Shown here: in pieces, positions 11,399 through 22,404 of the stretch
Position numbering within the stretch: the stretch's first letter is position 1
Layout of the letters: every line of letters starts with the position of its first letter
Origin: Selaginella moellendorffii
Taxonomy: Eukaryota > Streptophyta > Lycopodiopsida > Selaginellales > Selaginellaceae
Reading direction: 5' to 3'
Length of the DNA: 64,000 nt
Assembly: GCF_000143415.4 (NCBI RefSeq)
Contig: NW_003314375.1
Coordinates: forward strand, 249,369 to 313,368
Position numbers and translations under genes: made by a program
Notes under the pieces: generated by a model
What the model saw: the letters and a program-made list of their open reading frames with translations, nothing else
Database searches by the model: none
Told to the model about the DNA's origin: nothing

Positions 11399-11452
11399 TA
11401 CTAAATAATAATAATTGTTATACTATGTTATATTGTTTTAAAATTATTATGC
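10561..11452. other. Intergenic: 5' flank of the unknown gene, then AT-rich repeat DNA
   Basis: The first 350 bp are the likely promoter of the minus-strand gene. From about 10920 the composition becomes AT-rich. A segment at 10961-10995 (taccatctaacagttaatat and on) recurs in diverged form near 26790 and 41090, so it is a dispersed repeat. No gene is visible. Confidence 0.4.
11374..11398. repeat. (CT)n microsatellite
   Basis: A perfect CT dinucleotide run of about 12-13 units is embedded in AT-rich DNA just before a decayed LTR. Confidence 0.9.
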
Positions 11453-13430
11453 GAGGCCCAAGTGTACACCTATAGTGCTGTATACTAATATTAATATAGT
11501 AGGATTTTGGTAGCTGTAAGGTTAATTTCGATTCAGACCACTCACTTTTGTATATAAACTAAAGTTTTTGAGCTAATTGATATGCACATTTTGTATTTCA
11601 TTTTCATATTTTGTGCACTCACATTAATGGAGATGAGAAGCATTACAATTTATCCTTAAAGGGCAAAATTTTTTAACAATGTTTTACTTTAATATTTGGG
11701 ATTGTGTTTTTTGTTTTTATTCCTTCATTCTCTTTTAGATTTAGATGTGTATTAGTTTTTTGCAAAATCTAGAACTTTAGCTATTATTGTGGTTAGATTT
11801 ATTCTTTCTTATGATTTTCATTGCATTCTCTTCTTCTACTATGCCATCCTATCATCAATTAAAAAGTATGTCACTTAAGGCTATTAATACTATTCTGTTG
11901 GATTGAACTTTTTATACTGTGAAGTGTGATTATATTGGTGCTATATTCATCCTTGGTGTGTTACCATCTCCAACTTTTGTGGGATATGATTATATGGTTT
12001 GTCCTATTCTACCATCTTTGGTTAATATGAAGCATAATTGTGATATCGATTGGCAAGTTATAGATGATAAAGTCTAATTTTTGGAAAATATTCAAAGATC
12101 AAATTTATGGGAAGACGATGTGTATAAACCTGAGTGGATTCCAAGTCATTTTGACAAACTTAATTATTATGAAGATAGTTTTGGAGATGAAGTGGAGATT
12201 TCATGAGGTAGGTGTTAATCCTTCAATCTGCCATTTGATTATTTCTCTTTACCTTTTACTCTTTCTTAACCTTTTTTTATTTATCAGCTTGAGCCACATT
12301 TTCATGTTTCTAGTATTTCTTTCTCATCTATAGTGTTTTCTTCTTTTTGCACATTGATCATTTGTGACTCTTATGATTCTCATTTTTAATCTAGTGTTGA
12401 GTTAAGTGTTTTATGTCCTCATATTAGTCTAAATGTTACATATGTGCATGAAGTTGAGAATCTTACTTTTGTTTCATTAGTAGAGTTTTTGATTAATTTT
12501 GGTGTTGAATATTCCCTTGTTCCCAGGGTTAAATCACTTTGGCTAGAGTTTTAGGTTGAGTGTATATCCTTAATTTTGTTATTGAAAATCTTTGTTTTAT
12601 CATTATTGCTAAGGAGTTTATTTGTTCCTTTAGGAGTGTAGATATTTTTATTAATTTTTCTATTGATCAATGTGAGTTATATGTCAAAAAGGTTAGTTAG
12701 AAAAGGGGGTGCACTTTTATTCATAAACCCTTTCCCTTTATATTTGAATCCTATGGATTATTTTTCAAATCATTCTCTTTAGTTACTTATAATAAAGAGG
12801 ATGTAGAGGATAAATGGAGTGAGTTCAATTTCCTATATACAATGCTAAGCAAATACGAAAAGGTAAATTTTACTTATGGTCATGAGTCTAAATTAATGCT
12901 GGTCTTGGAGGATCGTCAACAAATAAACTTAGAGATGGGATATATTATTTTTTGCAATGGTGCTTTATAGATTGCAATGGCTCTTAAAGTCCTTTATTTT
13001 GGTTTCGATATTGATTTAAGCATTTAGTAGTTGCACATGGAGTTGTAATTGGTTCATCGGGATTCTATAGTTGACTGATGCTTATGCCATGACTTTAGGT
13101 TTTGTTTCAATTATAGTTATCAACAATTTTTTTAGTAATTTTGTAAGAGTTTCAGATTCTTATAGTAGTTTGTAATCATCCAACAAAAACTCTAGATGTT
13201 CCATTTAATTTATTGCCATCACTTTTTCATCTTCTAGAGAGGAGGATGGTATAATGTTTATAAATATATGTATGTATATACATTTATTACCCTGTCTAAG
13301 TAGTACACTAATTATAATACTAAAACATATAAACTGTATATTTCAGACTGAATGTAATCCATCCATTTTTGTATATAAGCACGGGTCTAAACCTCAATTA
13401 ATATACCTATTCCTATATCCCTAGCACTCA
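11453..13430 (+). mobile_element. Decayed LTR retroelement, coding capacity lost
   Basis: Bases 11453-11628 align with the 176-bp LTR of the Ty3/gypsy element at 26854. Shared elements are the gaggcccaagtgta start, the ttttggtagc block, ccactcact, a tgtatataa TATA box and a ca end. The sequence after it (atggagatgagaagca) aligns with that element's primer-binding region. A second LTR-like stretch with tttgtatataagcac lies at about 13270-13430. The interior is AT-rich with no long frames. Its part at 12660-13140 is shared with 15830, 19100-19960 and, inverted, 32140-32560. I read it as a non-autonomous or heavily decayed relative of the 27-kb element. Boundaries are approximate. Confidence 0.55.
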
Positions 13431-13599
13431 TAGTTAAATTTATTCTCACTAAGAAAAAATATTTTATAATATATATTTCAATAATAATTATTTATATTCA
13501 ACTTAAAACTTGAAAACTAAATAATAGATTTATCCAAGAGACATATTTAATAATTACTATAGTTGACCCTAAATTAAGTTCTTTTAATTTCTTCATGTT

Positions 13600-13860
13600 G
13601 CAATAGAAAGTGGGAACAAGGCGATGACAAGGACCAGAGCAGCCAATCAAGCAGACGAAAGCAGATTATATAGCCTTAGCACCATGCATACTGGCTGTGC
13701 CAGGAAGAAAGGAGAAGCTTGTTGTTCTATGTTCAATGGCAGGACAAGATGGAAGGTCTAGTTGTCACATACAGTACTATTGCAGACTATGGTCATGGGT
13801 GATCCTTGTGCATATGGACCAAGAGATTTTTGAGGCAATGAATGGTTTCCTTGATAAGGA
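13600..13860 (+). pseudogene. Trihelix-like remnant, copy 3
   Basis: The stretch aggaccagagcagccaatca near 13633 and the later gaccaagagatttttgaggc near 13818 match the start and end of the trihelix-like copies at 7345-7690 and 14900-15235. The domain core between them is largely gone and no continuous frame remains. Confidence 0.55.
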
Positions 13861-14700
13861 GCAGGAATTGCTTATGGACATCCTCCTGCGAATGCGAGTG
13901 CCTAGTACCACATTCTTTCCTCTCGCTCGTTTCTAGATCGCCACGGGAAGAAGCAGCATCATGGCATTCCCTGGGTGGTCCGGATGATTCTCTCCCGTGG
14001 CGCCCAATCCACAGTCCTCTAGCGCCCTTTCTCCAGCCGACCACTCAAGCCATAATCGCTGCCTCTCGGCCCGCCTGGAGTTCCCTCCAATGTTTGAGAG
14101 CCATGTCATGGCAAATGGGTTCGTTTGTGGCACGCTTGCTGGGTGGCCGGAGACGGAAGGCACTCACGGTCTCTGGCTGTGGGCAATCCGCTCACAAACT
14201 CTTGGAAGGTGCTCCAGTGTACTGAGAAGGTTTTCTTGATCAAGGCAACGGATGTGGATCTTGAGATAGGGATCTATCGGATTGTAGTGCTCAACATCAC
14301 TGATGAAGAGGATTTGGCCTACATTCTCTATTACAATTCTGGCTCCAGACGCTGGGTGCCTGTTCGATGTTTTCAAGAGGAAGAAGGATTATGCTTGTTC
14401 ATAGGGAAGGTGACAGATATGGGATACAAAGAGCTGCTCTAAGCATGCTAGAGAAGGATGAAGAGGCTCACACTCAGCCATACTCTCATCTGGGAAATAC
14501 TTGGTGGTGAGTGGCCACTTGGTGAAATTGACATTCATGGTGAAGAGTGGATGGCCCATCTAGCAGGTGATGTGATCGTTGTCTCCAACCGCATGTATCC
14601 TCTGTTAGTGTTTCAATTGTGGCCACTTGGACGAGGAATTGGTCTTCTTTGCCAGTCTTAACTATAGGAGATCTGAATTCTTAGACATTAGGGCATACAC
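13842..14700 (+). pseudogene. F-box-like gene remnant (copy A of a local family)
   Basis: The reading starts with QELLMDILLRM, an F-box-like helix. In shifting frames it continues through SHVMANGFVCGTLAGWPE, LEIGIYRIVVLNITDEE, YYNSGSRRWVPV and EEWMAHLAGDVIVVS. These blocks occur in the same order in the copies at 32986-33716 and 41435-42403. At least three frame changes break the copy. The family resembles plant F-box proteins with a beta-propeller-like C-terminal half. No functional product is expected. Confidence 0.6.
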
Positions 14701-14790
14701 CTTCGCGGCCATGAATCAAAGAAAAGATGGCTTCTATATGTATATGTATAAGTATAAACTTTTGTGTTTCTTATTAATAATAGCTGGGTT

Positions 14791-14798
14791 TATAAAAA
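14791..14798 (+). promoter_or_regulatory. TATA box of trihelix-like copy 2
   Basis: The sequence tataaaaa lies 29 bp upstream of the ATG at 14820. That is where a plant TATA box would be if transcription starts at or just upstream of the ATG. Confidence 0.4.
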
Positions 14799-14819
14799 GG
14801 TGGTACTTGGCTGGGTGCA

Positions 14820-15270
14820 ATGGAAATGGAACGCCTGCACAAGGTATTCCTTTGATTAAATATTTGTAGCATGAATTTGAATGTATTCTGATAGGGACCA
14901 GAGGAGCCGATCAAGTGTCATGGAGGATGGAGCAAAGAGGAGCATATCGCCTTGATACGTAAGGTCCAGGAACACCTGCAAAGGCCAGAAGAAAAGAGGA
15001 ACTTGTCTCATAAAGCTGTACGGGAGGAGATTGAAAAGAACATCCAAGATAGAACTGGCAGCCAATGCTCCCGTCAATGGAGGATTCTTGTTTTAATGTA
15101 CAGGAATCTGAACTGTCACTTCAGTGGGCATCCTGAATAGTATTTCCCACTTTCTAGAGAACACTATTATGGCTGTGGGATCCTCAAATATATGGACCAA
15201 AATGTTTTTGAGGCAATGGATGCTTTTCTTTAATACAAGATTAGGTGGAACTAAATATTTTAACATGAAT
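14820..15270 (+). pseudogene. Trihelix/SANT-like copy 2, truncated by a stop
   Basis: The ATG at 14820 starts a short exon (MEMERLHK), followed by an intron beginning at gtattcc. Exon 2 gives HGGWSKEEHIALIRKVQEHL, HKAVREEIEKNI and QCSRQWRILVLMYRNL, very close to copy 1. A stop codon after HPE (about 15139) removes the C-terminal part, although similarity continues to about 15255 (YFPLSREHYYGCGILKYM). The DNA-binding-like domain itself is intact, so a shortened protein of about 90 aa is possible. Confidence 0.6.
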
Positions 15271-16110
15271 AATAAAATCTATATCATTAAGTTTAAATAT
15301 GGTCCATACATTCATGTATATAAGCATCTTTATCCCAATTAATAGCACTCGCATTGGTGGATGAGAGGGGCACTATATAAATTGTCACTGAAGGGAAAGG
15401 TGCTAGTAAGTTCTTTGCTTTAATTTATGGATTATGCTTTCATTCTTATTTTCTGATCTAAATCTGTTATAGTGTTTCATTAGATTCTTCTGTCAATCTT
15501 CATTGTATTTTTTGTTTCTACCATGTCTTGCCATTGTTATGTTGTTGGAGGCTACAATTCATGCATCGTTACCCTCACTATTAATATAATAATATTAATA
15601 ATGCTAATTTGATAATAATAATCATATATTGTAAATTATTATTACTATTATTAGTATCTGGAAATTTTGTTTGCTAGATATAAATTTCAACATGTAGCTA
15701 ACCTACAGAGTTTGACTTTAAACCTCTCTAATACCATATATAACCTCTTTAATGTGAACTTCTTAGTATAGAACCCAAGATCCAAGTGTTTAACTAATTC
15801 ATATTTAATTGAAGACCTTTAATAGATTAGAAAAAGGGTGCACTCTTATTTATAGGCTTTTTCCTTTTATATTTAAATCCAGGCATTTTTTTTGCTTATA
15901 TATAATTATTTTTATTTATCTTTTGCTCGTTTCCTAGCTATTTATTTTTTATTCTAAGCCACCTTCTTGTATTTAGTGATTCTTCCTCATCTATAGTCAT
16001 TTTTTCTTCTCTTGGCATATTGATCAATTTTAACTTTTATTATTCTCTAAATCTAATGTCAAGTTTAGTGTTTTTTATTCTCCTTAAAATTATTAAAACT
16101 CTATAATAGG
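15270..16110 (+). mobile_element. LTR-element remnant: partial LTR and leader
   Basis: A tgtatataagc TATA-like block at about 15316 is followed by gcactcgcattggtggatga and a leader with tctgatctaaatctg. This matches the LTR end, primer-binding region and leader of the element at 26854. Further on, 15830-15890 (gtgcactcttatttatagg) matches an internal block of the decayed elements at 12690 and 19095. Nothing codes. Confidence 0.5.
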
Positions 16111-16949
16111 GGAATGAGAAAACTTTGCAACAATAATAAATAATTTTATTTTACATTCTATATTAGTCATTTAACCACACATTTGACCACTTAAAGGAGT
16201 TTCATTCACAACCTCCATAAGTTCTTATCCCAACTTGGAAAATTTACTAGACTTCAATAGTAATTTTAAAGCCATCCCAACGTTACACTTGATCCAAGTG
16301 CTTTACATATTTAGTCTCATTTCAAACATTCAAACGTACCTATAATGTATTAGCCTCTAAAACTAAAATTATATCCATTCTCTTTATTGTATTGGTAGTC
16401 TAAGACCAATACCATAATCTTGTCTTTTCAAGATTGGGGCATTTATCCATGTGTGGTTATCTCATAACTACACTTTAGCATCCTTAGAATGCTTTAAAAC
16501 ATAAAGAACATAATCCCCCAATATAATCATATCTTTAATTACCAAACAAAAGGATCATTCCTCTTCCTTTTAAAGGTTTAGGACTTTTGGATGACATTTC
16601 AAAACACTGTAGCCTAATGTGAACTTTGTGGGTACTCCCCCCACTTTCTGCCACTAGGGTGCCCCAACCATTTGGCACATAAGATATCTTAAGATATCTT
16701 ATGAACCACATAAGATATCCAAATAAGTAGTGTTATCCACATTTACATTAAGAGTATTAACCATTTAATCTCCTAAAGGAGTTAGAATTAACTATTGAAT
16801 ACTTCACTAAACTACCCTATTTCTCCATCTATGTTTATTCTAACTTTAAACTCCCTAATAATTATATCATCACGAGTGTAACCTTCCTTAGTCATACTAT
16901 TCTTTTCTGACCCCACTAGTTCTATTGGAGTCCTCCTCCTACTATCCTA
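16111..16949. other. AT-rich gene-free DNA
   Basis: Apart from the palindrome at 16678-16703, I see no coding region or RNA. The region is probably the interior of old retroelements. Confidence 0.4.
16678..16703. repeat. 26-bp perfect palindrome with adjacent third half-copy
   Basis: The 13-base arm cataagatatctt is followed directly by its exact reverse complement, with no spacer. A further near-copy (cataagatatcc) begins at 16709. The palindrome can form a hairpin, and it lies in AT-rich DNA without genes. Confidence 0.85.
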
Positions 16950-17400
16950 TAGGGACTTATAAACCTTCTAGATGATGGAGGTAGGCTTTCACTCTCGGAC
17001 TCAAACTTAGACTTGGATTTGGAGTTGGTCTAAGTCTTAGTCTTGAACCCAGTCTTAATCTTGGTCTCAGACTCAGACTCCATCTCAGATCTAGTCTCAG
17101 CCTACCTCTAGGACTCGGCCTCATATTCAGACTTAGCCTTGGACTTGGTCTCAAACTTGGTCTCGACACTTCCATGTGTCATTACACATGCCATGTATTA
17201 ATCCTTCTTGTCTCCCTTTCAATCACCTCACTATCAATTGCCTCATGCTCGTTTGAGAGTTCCACTCTTGTTCTCAACTTTCCAAGTTGTTTAAATGTGT
17301 TACGCTTGTTGGATTTTTGTTTCAGTCATTGCTATATGGCATACTTTTAGCTCTACTTTAGGATTTAAGGAATTGTGTTTTACAACTTTACCACCTATAA
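16950..17400. repeat. Direct repeat arm 1 (LTR-like) containing a short-unit minisatellite
   Basis: Bases 16990-17160 are a degenerate array of 6-mers built on gactcn and tcagac. The unique tail that follows begins cacttccatgtgtcat and runs to gcatacttttagctc near 17355. The same array and tail recur in the same orientation at 18340-18830. The array reads as Arg/Leu/Ser-rich protein in several frames, which is an artefact of the repeat. Confidence 0.6.
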
Positions 17401-18339
17401 ACAAAGTTCAATATCTTTATCAAATGATAAGTTATTTTTTAAAATAACCTCATTATGAATTACCATTTTTATCTTTTGCACCAAACTACTATTCATCAAT
17501 AGTTTATCACTGAATGTTCATCATGCCTTCCACATCTTCTAAAGAGGATAGACCTTCCAACTTAAAGACTCATTAAATCACTTATAATGGTTCTCTCACT
17601 TTGTTGGTTTAGATCCTACTAAACCCTTTAAAAACACCTTCTTTATCTTGATCTTACTACTCATTCTAGAGTGTTAAACCATATCAATATAACTTATAAC
17701 TTTTGACTTTTCATATTGATTTTCTAGATATTTATAACACTTTCCATTGCACATGTAATGCAAATTCTACTTTTCCATCCTAAAGAGTTCTTTACTTGAG
17801 GATATCACTATTATCTATTTTATTTCATGCTAATTTAAGCATTAAATTCCACTTATCTATAATTTGTATTAGGGTTATTTTTGGCCTTATCATTTGACTA
17901 TATTGTTGCTAGCTTTCTATAGCTTTTACCTTTTGTTAAATTAGAGCATCATACCTTAGAAACCTATTACTTTTCTCACAATCCATTAGCAAAACTTATC
18001 ATTTAGATCCCCTCCAATAATTTTTAAGGCCCATTTTTTCCCACTAATCTTTTACTCTTATCCTTCGATTATTACACCAAACAACCCAAGATTGCTACTT
18101 CCTCCTTGAGGTATCCTTTTTGCTTCATAACAAACACTCAAATCCAAAAGGTGTTCACCCTTAGTAAGTCTCTATAACATTTCTATTGTTTGCACTATTT
18201 ATGGCTCAATCTTGCAACCTTCCTATAGGTCCTTTCTTGGAGACTATTTTCTTGGACTCACAATATTATTATATTGTTATATATCATTTCACTTGGGTGT
18301 CCTTCCCACTTGGTCATCTTGATTAAGTCATTTCGCTCT
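17401..18339. other. Interior between the two direct repeats, no coding capacity
   Basis: About 940 bp of AT-rich DNA lie between two direct repeats of about 450 bp. No frame resembles gag or pol. If the flanking repeats are LTRs, this is a short non-autonomous retroelement. Confidence 0.4.
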
Positions 18340-18830
18340 TTTTTTTTATCTCAGTCTCAAAATTGAATATGAACTAGTTGCGGTCTCAGTCTTGGACTCA
18401 TGCTCAGTCTCAGTCTCAAAATTGGACTCCATCTCGGCCTACTCTCAGACTTAGCATCAAACTCCATCTTAGACTTGGTCTCGAACACAGTCTCAAACTC
18501 GACCTTGAACTCTATCTTAGATTTAGTCTTAGACTTAGTTTTGATTTGATCTCAAACTCGGTCTTGACACTTTTATGTGTCATGACACTTGTTATATATC
18601 AATCCTTTTTATATCCCTTTTTAAAGATTTATTATTGATCATTTCGCACTTGTTTCTCGAGCACTTCTTTAGAAGTTCCACTCCCACTCTCAACTTTCTA
18701 AATTAAATTTTTTGATCTAAATTGTTATGCTCATTGGCCACTTTGACCATTGCTGTATGGCACATTTTTTGCTCCACTTTGGATATAAGGGATTTATGTC
18801 TTACACACTTATAATTAGGGAAATATATTT
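18340..18830. repeat. Direct repeat arm 2 (LTR-like) containing the same minisatellite
   Basis: This is the second copy of the arm at 16950-17400. The gactcn/tcagac array lies at 18375-18565, followed by a tail with cttttatgtgtcatgacact, gttccactcccactctcaac and gctgtatggcacatttt. The two arms are clearly related but well diverged. Confidence 0.6.
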
Positions 18831-20399
18831 AATTTAAAATGTTAATTTTACATATGGAATACTAGAAATATTAAGAAAATTTTTTGCTACATTTTGAGTA
18901 AGATAATTTATTAGATGTTAATCTCAACATGTTGTGTGATTTCTTTACACAACTAATAGAGTCAGACTTAATACTTCCTTAATAACAAATCTAAACTTTT
19001 GAATTTGGGTTTCTTAGGAGGTCATTCATCCCAATACTACTAAAACCAAAGGATATATAACTCCATGTAGTTTAAGACGTTTAACTGAATAGACAAAAAA
19101 GTACACTTTTATTTATAAGTTTTTCCTTTTATAATTGAAGTTTAATGGACCATCTTTTAAATTGTTTCTTTTTGTTACTTATACTTCTTTATTATCTAGT
19201 TTTTAGGATCTTTTATAGCATGAGGTCCTTTATTTGTTAAGATTCATGCATATTTAATTCCTTTTATTTTTATATTTCCTCATAAGAAATAGTGAATTTT
19301 CTCTTCTAGTACTTTATCCATTTTTTCTTTTCCCACATTCCTTTCTCCTTTAATTTTATTTATTTTTTCCTCTTTTCTCTAACACTCTAAACTTTTTTTC
19401 TTTAAAGGAGGGTGTAAATGGGACAAATAGGAGTATAGCCATGATGATGGAGTGAATATGAGTTATAATGGTATTAAAGTGAAGACAAAAAATATAAATT
19501 ATGGAGTGAGGATAAGTATAACAAGTTATAAATTATAGAACATTGATGATGTGACATCAAGTAGATATGATAATAAAGTGAGGACAAAGATGAGGACAAA
19601 GATGAGGACAATTATAATTAGTTTAAATAAAAATATTATCTTAGAATTTTTTTTATGTTTGAGGAGAGGATAAAAAAAATATGGAAAATTTCTTACATTT
19701 AATGTTGAATAAGGAAGAGGATTGTAAGTCCAACCTAAAGCAAATTTTAAATGAAAGCCAAAAAGAAGATGGTTAAAACAAGGTTTTCTAGATTGAAGAT
19801 GTAGAAATAGAATTTTTCATTTGTAGTGGTTTTTTGTGGAATGTTCTTTACTTTGATTCAAAGTTGTGGTTTTTAAGTTGGTTCAAATATTTTGCAATTG
19901 CTCATATATCCCGCTCTGTTGAGTTAAATTTTACTTTATGGTTACTCTTTAATAATTAATTTAAAAGCTGAATACCACTTCTACCAAACCAATATTTGTA
20001 AATAGTACTTTTACAACCACAATGATTTGGATTTCTAAGCACTCAATGTATTTTAGCAAAAAGAACAAATTTGCTAAAATTGTATATGAATCACCCTCCC
20101 ACAAAAGAACCATTTTGTTTATCTCTTATAAGGGACTCCCTCATTAAAAAGCACAAAAATGAAATGAAACACTCATCACCTCTTAAAAAAAGTATATTTA
20201 CTCCTTTATATTTCCTTTATAACAATGGCTTTGTTAGAAGGATGCAAACTTTCAATACCCACAATCACATTTACAACACTTTGCCTCATTAAGGAAGATT
20301 GATCTCTTAGAGGTTCTTCTCACATGAACCTCAAGAAATTCATAGAAAGTCTTATCTCATTCATTCATAGAAATTTAAATCACTATAAGATTCTGCTAG
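18831..20399. mobile_element. Decayed retroelement DNA
   Basis: The blocks at about 19095-19150 and 19860-19960 match the interior of the elements at 12690-13060 and the inverted copy at 32140-32560. A short tandem array (gatgaggacaaa units) lies at about 19575-19612. No intact gene is present. A 73-codon frame at 20071-20292 is not protein-like. Confidence 0.45.
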
Positions 20400-20808
20400 C
20401 ATTTCAATGCCAGATGATGGCCCTTTAAACTGGCTTGTCCAGGGATTCTTGTATCAAGGTTGGAGGATTCTAATTGTCCACAAAGAAGGAAACAAAAATG
20501 ATGTTCGCAAAGTTTCTCTTAGCATGCTTGAGAAGGACAAGGAGGGGAAGTGGCTTGTGCTATACCAGAGCTGCATCCAAGAGATTGTTCCTCTATTGGC
20601 ATTTCATTTGGCAGAGAAGAAGTGGGAGTGTTGCGGCCACACGGATCAGGAGCTTGCAGAGTTTGCACTCCACTGGCCCAAATGCTGCCCAAGCATCCAT
20701 GCCTATATGGAAGAGGACATTGTGTTGGAGGCCATGAACCGAGTGAGTGGAAGAGGAGATTGTGTTAAGGATTACAAAATTAGATTCCAAATCATGGGTT
20801 ATTGCTAG
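20400..20808 (+). pseudogene. F-box-like family, C-terminal fragment (copy B)
   Basis: A 133-codon frame from 20407 reads LVQGFLYQGWRILIVHKEG, RKVSLSMLEKDKEGKWL, IVPLLAFHLAEKKWEC and ELAEFALHWPKCCP. This is the C-terminal third of the F-box-like family (compare 41435-42403). The F-box and middle are absent. It could be translated but is probably a truncated relic. Confidence 0.55.
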
Positions 20809-21143
20809 GAAAGTTTGGGTCACTGATGAAAATGAAGTTATGGAAGAATACACACTTTTTTTTGCATGGCTTAGTTTCAGGAGAAAAGCCTCATAAAACT
20901 AATTGTAAGGAGTGATTTGTACTTTTTTATGTCAATGATCATTTCTGATGTTTATTACATGGAATGTGGGGAGTAGAAACACATCAGTAATTTAATGGAT
21001 TTTTGTTGTTGTAATGACTCATGTCATGTCAAGATCGTAGAAGCCGTCTTTTTGCTTTTTGGTTGTAGCCAGGATTGCATCGCATTATCCCACTGTCTAT
21101 GGACACCTAATTTCCCGAGCCAGAATTGTATTGGAGAATGAAG

Positions 21144-21410
21144 CTAGTGTCGGTGATTCACTGTCTTGTTATTAAGCACTGCAATCCGGTAGATCCCTGT
21201 GTCGGGGTCCACATCCGTCCGTTCGAGAAAATCGTCCGGACCACCCAGGGAATGCCAGGATGCTGCTGCTTCCCATGGCGATCTAGAAACGATCGAGACG
21301 TAAGAATGCGGTACCAGGAGCGTCCGAGCGACGCTGTGGACACCGAGTAGCAGGAGGATGCCCACGAGCATCTCCTCCTCACAAAGCCGAAAGGCAGAGC
21401 CGATCGCCAT
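21144..21410 (-). pseudogene. F-box-like family, N-terminal fragment with internal deletion (copy C)
   Basis: On the minus strand, MAIGSAFRLCEEEMLVGILL resembles an F-box start. It then jumps to RTDVDPDTGIYRIAVLNNKT, which is the middle of the family. About 60 codons are deleted at the junction. It lies about 330 bp from the C-terminal fragment B but on the other strand, so the two may be halves of one inverted copy. Confidence 0.55.
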
Positions 21411-21592
21411 GCTAGCTTATGCCCTCTTTTGATTATTTCTTTCATTACCTTATTGCTAAAGGAGCCTATTAATTCAAAAATATTCCGAATCTCCACCTGC
21501 GAATATACAAGTCATAAGGTCAAAAGTACTTAATCAATTTAACATTCTAAATTGAAGAATGCAACCTTGTCTTCTTTCTAATCAAACTTTCT

Positions 21593-22054
21593 ATGGAAAT
21601 TCTTCTACTTTTCATACTCCTAAATCGATTTGTGACAGCACAGGTTTCTTGCTTAGAACACAAAAGGATTTACTCTAAATTCTTTTGTTTTTTTCAGGAA
21701 TGTGGCTTCTTTTCAAGGACATGTCAAAACTATAGAATCTCAAAACTTGGTTACTTCTGGGCTACTTGCTATAAAGAAGATCGCGCTTACACAAAACATT
21801 GGTTTATTGTTCTCAACGAGTATGTAGAGAATGTGAATGGAGAGCTCAAACCTGGGGGTTCGGAGTTTTCAAGGACATGTAGCCAGCTACGAATCATTAG
21901 ATTCCACACAGAATCTTCTGATCTCAATCGGGTGGGAATTGGAGGCTATTGCAAAGATTTTCATGGAACACCAACTTGGTCCCAATTGGATGTGGACTCC
22001 CATGTAAAGAATGTGGATGGATACCTCAAATGGTGTGGTCCTTGGACATGGTAA
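21593..22054 (+). CDS. Secreted cyanovirin-N homologue (CVNH) lectin
   Basis: The ATG at 21593 opens a signal peptide (MEILLLFILLNRFVTA). A 54-nt intron with GT-AG ends appears to follow CAG at about 21641. Skipping or keeping it preserves frame, giving 135 or 153 aa. The mature part shows two internal repeats typical of CVNH. The first is GFFSRTCQNYRI, then ENVNGELKPGG. The second is EFSRTCSQLRI, then DSHVKNVDGYLKW. The paired F/S-x-TC starts and N-V-D/N-G-x-LK ends are the CVNH hallmark. The family binds high-mannose glycans and is known in cyanobacteria, ascomycetes and the fern Ceratopteris. A defence role in the apoplast is inference. Confidence 0.85.
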   Translation: MEILLLFILLNRFVTAQVSCLEHKRIYSKFFCFFQECGFFSRTCQNYRISKLGYFWATCYKEDRAYTKHWFIVLNEYVENVNGELKPGGSEFSRTCSQLRIIRFHTESSDLNRVGIGGYCKDFHGTPTWSQLDVDSHVKNVDGYLKWCGPWTW

Positions 22055-22404
22055 CGAAAAACAGTCACTGGTAAGTTACTGATTTTAACATGAAAATATG
22101 TTAAGTATAACATTTATTCCAGATGGCCTAGAGTTATGTTTAGTAAAATCGTGATTATTCAATATTTATCCATCATATGCCGAAACTCAAGGTTTGTTGA
22201 ATCAAAAATCATGGGAAAAAAATTATGAATGTGATGAACAAGCATTAAAACAATAGTATTACGGTTTTAAAAACCACGAAACTGTTTTAAATGTCATTCA
22301 TAACCATTAGATTAAAGACTCTCAAGGAGAGCCGTTAGATGACTTATAATGGATTTGCTTATAAGAATGGAGGGAGTGGAGCCTAAAACCCTAAGAACAG
22401 AGCG
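22055..22404. other. Intergenic and promoter of RRM-LOTUS-RING copy B
   Basis: No gene is visible. The last 30 bp (cctaaaaccctaagaacaga) match the leader upstream of copy A at about 4570-4590, so the promoter-proximal region was duplicated together with the gene. Confidence 0.45.

Noticed and set aside
12064-12333. 89-codon frame in AT-rich DNA
   Set aside because: It lies in a decayed LTR element, with a Phe/Leu/Ile-rich reading as expected from AT-rich DNA.
16957-17175. Arg/Leu/Ser-rich open frame that looks like a repeat protein
   Set aside because: It is a by-product of the 6-base minisatellite; the same array at 18378-18638 is open on the opposite strand as well.
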